Assembly: GCA_937927665.1 (NCBI GenBank)
Contig: CALBRY010000640.1
Span: forward strand, 1-8,830
DNA length: 8,830 nt
Source: an uncultured Chloroflexota bacterium
Lineage (GTDB): Bacteria > Chloroflexota > Anaerolineae > Aggregatilineales > Phototrophicaceae
Direction of reading: 5' to 3'
In this document: one piece after another, positions 6,792 to 8,830 of the stretch
Numbering within the stretch: position 1 is the stretch's first letter
Layout: each line of letters starts with the position of its first letter
Position numbers and translations under genes: made by a program
The notes under the pieces: model-generated
What the model was told of the DNA's origin: nothing
The model's input: only the letters and a program-made list of their open reading frames with translations
The model's database searches: none

Positions 6792-7916
6792 ATGCTCAAA
6801 GTTCTGTCTGTGTTCGGCACACGCCCAGAAGCGATCAAACTTATGCCGGTGATCAAACTGCTGAATGCGCAGTCCGATCACGTTGTATCGCGGGTGTGCG
6901 TCACGGCACAGCACAGGGGAATGCTGGATCAGGTTTTGAATTTGTTTGATATCCAGCCGCATATTGACCTCAACTTGATGCAGCACAACCAGACGCCGCT
7001 GCAAGTCGCGGCGGCGGTTATGCGCGAACTTGAGCCAATTGTAAAAGCAGAGCGTCCCGATTGGATGCTGATTCAGGGAGACACGACGACTGTCATGGCG
7101 GCGGCGCTCGTCGGGGCGTATTCCAGCGTGAAGGTCGGGCATGTTGAAGCTGGATTGCGAACCTACAATAAAGCGCAGCCGTTCCCTGAAGAGATTAACC
7201 GTTTGGTCGCCAGCGCAGTCGCCGATCTGCACTTCGCGCCGACAGAACGTGCGCGGCTGAATTTGCTGCGGGAGAATATCCCCGAAGAACGTATCGTCGT
7301 GACGGGGAACACCATTATCGATGCGCTCAATTACGTGGTGCAGCAACCGGTGAACACGACGGCGCTGCCGATCCCCTTAACCGAGTTGGAGAATCCGGCA
7401 CTGCGCTGGATACTGGTTACGCTGCATCGTCGGGAAAACTTCGGTCAGCCGGTGCAGGATGTGTGCGATGCGCTACGGCAGATCGTGGAGAGTGACAGCG
7501 GAATTCGCATCGTCTTTCCCGTGCATCCAAATCCGCAGGTGCAGGAACCTGTTTACCAAGCGCTCAAAGATGTGCCAAACGTGTATTTACTGCCGCCGCT
7601 CGACTATTTTACGCTGGTGGCGGTGATGAAACGTGTCTACCTGATCTTGACCGATTCTGGCGGCATTCAGGAAGAAGCCCCGGGACTCGGCAAGCCCGTG
7701 TTGATCATGCGCGACGTCACCGAACGCCCGGAAGCTGTGGAAGCCGGGGTAGCGCGATTGGTCGGCACGAACACCGAGTTGATCGTGGCGACGGTGCGCC
7801 AACTGCTTCACGAGCGTGATGTGTACCGCATCATGAGTCAGGGCAAGAATCCGTTTGGGGATGGTCACGCGGCAGAGCGGATCGTCGCCACGCTACTCAA
7901 CTCGAACAACCCATAG
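6792..7916 (+). CDS. wecB: UDP-N-acetylglucosamine 2-epimerase, non-hydrolysing
   Basis: This 374-residue protein is full length for the WecB/MnaA family, which interconverts UDP-GlcNAc and UDP-ManNAc in the cytoplasm. The family is recognisable throughout: 'VLSVFGTRPEAIKLMPVI' at the N-terminus (4-21), 'IQGDTTTVMAAAL' (94-106), 'GHVEAGLRTYN' (117-126), 'PFPEEINRL' (130-138), 'VTGNTIIDAL' (170-179), 'VTLHRRENFG' (209-218), 'FPVHPNPQV' (242-250) and 'LTDSGGIQEEAPGLGKPVL' (286-304). D97, E119, E133 and H212 line up with the catalytic and allosteric-site residues known for the E. coli enzyme (D95, E117, E131, H213), which predicts activity. Hydrolysing forms such as NeuC lack parts of this pattern, making them unlikely here. 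It follows the second glycosyltransferase by 15 bases and probably supplies ManNAc for the glycan. No WecC-type dehydrogenase lies in the window, so further oxidation to ManNAcA is not supported. Confidence 0.97.
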   Translation: MLKVLSVFGTRPEAIKLMPVIKLLNAQSDHVVSRVCVTAQHRGMLDQVLNLFDIQPHIDLNLMQHNQTPLQVAAAVMRELEPIVKAERPDWMLIQGDTTTVMAAALVGAYSSVKVGHVEAGLRTYNKAQPFPEEINRLVASAVADLHFAPTERARLNLLRENIPEERIVVTGNTIIDALNYVVQQPVNTTALPIPLTELENPALRWILVTLHRRENFGQPVQDVCDALRQIVESDSGIRIVFPVHPNPQVQEPVYQALKDVPNVYLLPPLDYFTLVAVMKRVYLILTDSGGIQEEAPGLGKPVLIMRDVTERPEAVEAGVARLVGTNTELIVATVRQLLHERDVYRIMSQGKNPFGDGHAAERIVATLLNSNNP

Positions 7917-7955
7917 ACTGTTCGCCTGTCGTTCATTTAGACTGAGTGCAAATCC

Positions 7956-7961
7956 GGGGGA
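7956..7961 (+). promoter_or_regulatory. Shine-Dalgarno sequence deciding the start of the transglutaminase-like gene
   Basis: GGGGGA lies 7 bases before ATG 7969, in the 52-base gap after the epimerase. It decides between this ATG and an in-frame ATG at 7855 that would overlap the epimerase by 62 bases. The hydrophobic signal peptide beginning right after ATG 7969 agrees with this choice. Confidence 0.7.
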
Positions 7962-7968
7962 ATATCCA

Positions 7969-8718
7969 ATGACAAGACTACAGTTGCGCCTATTAGCGAT
8001 ATTCTTCTTCGTCTTGTTGACGGTGATAGTCGTATCGGCGCAGGATCAGCAGGCGACGCCCGCATACGATCTCGTCTTTGACGCGCAACCGGGTCCTGAT
8101 GTGCCGACGTTGGACGAGTTTGCACTCAATGCGGCTGACGATTCCGAGATCGTGGTGAACGTAGTCGCTTACTATGAAGCAAATGCTGAGCGGTTGGCGC
8201 TACTGTGGCGCGAAGATAACCCCCTGCGGTTAGCGGGAATATTCACCATGTACATCAGCCATATCAGCCGTCCCTACGGGGAGACGCCGCCGACTGCAAG
8301 CATCATGGATTTTCAGACCAATGAACGCGCTCACTGCGGGACATATATCATCCCGCAGCAGCAGATCGCGATCGCGCTCGGTTTGACCACACGTACGATT
8401 GAATTTGTTGGGGAACACGCGTGGTTAGAAGTGTATGTCGATGATCACTGGGAATTGTTCGACGCCACGACGAACACATGGATCAATCGCACCGGGTTGG
8501 AACTTCTTGAAGGAGTCGTGCGCCAGTATCGTTACTTCTACACGCCGATGCTTGACATCAACCGCCCCGATGCTCGTCTGCACCTCCTTGAAGGTTACAA
8601 TATGCCTCGACTGCGGGAACGGATGCCGCTGATGGGTATTACCTACTTTCCGCCGGGGGAACTCGCTGTTTCGAGGGTGTATGGTCCGCTGGCAGATCAA
8701 CTAAATGAAACACCATAA
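7969..8718 (+). CDS. Secreted transglutaminase-like (Cys-His-Asp) protein
   Basis: This encodes a 249-residue protein with a clear N-terminal signal peptide: a basic start (MTRLQLR), a hydrophobic core 'LLAIFFFVLLTVIVV' (8-22) and a likely signal peptidase site after 'VSA' (22-24), giving a mature protein starting QDQQATP. No lipobox is seen. The middle part has the transglutaminase-core pattern: 'AHCGTYIIPQQQIAIALGL' (121-139) with nucleophile-like Cys123 at the start of a helix, 'GEHAWLEVYVDDHWELFDAT' (148-167) with His150 and, after the usual strand-turn-strand, Asp165. The triad order and spacing match transglutaminase-like and cysteine-protease-type domains. The rest (170-249) is not recognised. 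Such domains cleave or crosslink peptides or amidated substrates; for an exported copy next to a glycan locus, a cell-envelope role is likely but unproven. A 52-base gap separates it from the epimerase, so it may end the operon or be a separate gene; I saw no convincing promoter in the gap. Confidence 0.8.
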   Translation: MTRLQLRLLAIFFFVLLTVIVVSAQDQQATPAYDLVFDAQPGPDVPTLDEFALNAADDSEIVVNVVAYYEANAERLALLWREDNPLRLAGIFTMYISHISRPYGETPPTASIMDFQTNERAHCGTYIIPQQQIAIALGLTTRTIEFVGEHAWLEVYVDDHWELFDATTNTWINRTGLELLEGVVRQYRYFYTPMLDINRPDARLHLLEGYNMPRLRERMPLMGITYFPPGELAVSRVYGPLADQLNETP

Positions 8719-8830
8719 AGTGGCACAGGCTTCCTTATTCTCGGATTGCTTGGTGTTAAGCATGGATACCGTTCATTCCACAGTTAAGCCGTCGATGTCT
8801 TTGGTGAATTCAAACAGAGGGCGAAAGTTT
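8719..8830. other. Downstream non-coding region with weak traces of a convergent gene
   Basis: These 112 bases hold no confident gene. The only inverted repeat found is a 5-base stem (TGCTT at 8747-8751, AAGCA at 8758-8762) without a T-run, too weak to call a terminator. On the minus strand, one frame is open from the window edge (8829) down to TGA at 8773-8775 and reads NFRPLFEFTKDIDGLTVE. Its composition is protein-like, so it could be the last 18 residues of a convergent gene lying beyond the window. On the plus strand an open frame from ATG 8762 (MDTVHSTVKPSMSLV...) also reaches the edge, with no ribosome binding site in front. The two cannot be told apart with so little sequence. The drop in coding density after the packed cluster suggests the operon ends here. 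Confidence 0.4.

Noticed and set aside
6564..7346. Minus-strand open frame of 260 codons opposite the second glycosyltransferase and the epimerase
   Set aside because: It spans two well-supported + strand genes, its translation is rich in Arg, His and Gln as antisense shadows usually are, and it shows no recognisable motif.
7855..7968. Upstream in-frame extension of the transglutaminase-like gene to ATG 7855
   Set aside because: It would overlap the epimerase by 62 bases, place 38 low-complexity residues before the signal peptide, and ignore the good Shine-Dalgarno sequence before ATG 7969.
7917..7968. Promoter between the epimerase and the transglutaminase-like gene
   Set aside because: TTCGCC and TTTAGACT-like stretches are present, but no -35/-10 pair with suitable spacing is convincing, so none is annotated.
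8747..8762. Hairpin TGCTT/AAGCA as a terminator
   Set aside because: The stem is only five pairs with a six-base loop, is AT-rich and lacks a following T-run, so it falls short of an intrinsic terminator.
1..8830. Frequent GATC tetramers along the window, considered as a methylation or replication signal
   Set aside because: They are spread through coding sequence and often come from Ile, Asp or Ser codons; no cluster or phasing stands out by eye.

Overview
The window is a tightly packed stretch of a bacterial surface-glycan (exopolysaccharide or O-antigen-like) locus. Every confident gene is on the + strand, and gaps inside the run are nearly absent. By eye the base composition is moderately GC-rich, with a preference for G or C at third codon positions. 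The protein style, including the secreted transglutaminase-like protein with an 'SAQDQQATP' mature start, would suit a Chloroflexota (Anaerolineae-like) bacterium. That placement is an impression and was not tested by any search.

Layout, left to right: (1) the 3' end of a GNAT/FemAB-like acyl- or aminoacyl-transferase (3-440); (2) a class I SAM-dependent methyltransferase (440-1192); (3) a Wzx-type multi-spanning flippase (1189-2706); (4) a second class I SAM methyltransferase (2703-3542); (5) a GT4-like GT-B glycosyltransferase (3542-4690); (6) a divergent NodB-type polysaccharide deacetylase without an evident signal peptide (4687-5550); (7) a second GT-B glycosyltransferase (5547-6776); (8) a non-hydrolysing UDP-GlcNAc 2-epimerase, WecB family (6792-7916); (9) a secreted transglutaminase-like (Cys-His-Asp) protein (7969-8718). 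The last 112 bases carry no confident gene.

Genes 1 to 7 are joined by six consecutive stop/start overlaps (TGATG, ATGA, ATGA, TAATG, ATGA, ATGA). Most of these starts have no clear Shine-Dalgarno sequence, which points to one polycistronic message with coupled translation. Clear Shine-Dalgarno sequences stand before the first glycosyltransferase, the epimerase and the transglutaminase-like gene.

Inferred working model: the epimerase supplies UDP-ManNAc. The two glycosyltransferases assemble a lipid-linked oligosaccharide on the cytoplasmic face. The deacetylase, the two methyltransferases and the GNAT/FemAB-like enzyme modify sugars or cap the chain. The Wzx-like protein flips the product across the membrane. 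No initiating phosphoglycosyltransferase, Wzy polymerase, chain-length regulator or export component is visible here, so the locus probably continues upstream. I found no RNA gene, CRISPR array, insertion sequence or defence system. The points most worth a second look are the altered motifs of the deacetylase, the unbroken overlap chain, and the secreted transglutaminase-like protein at the end of the cluster.
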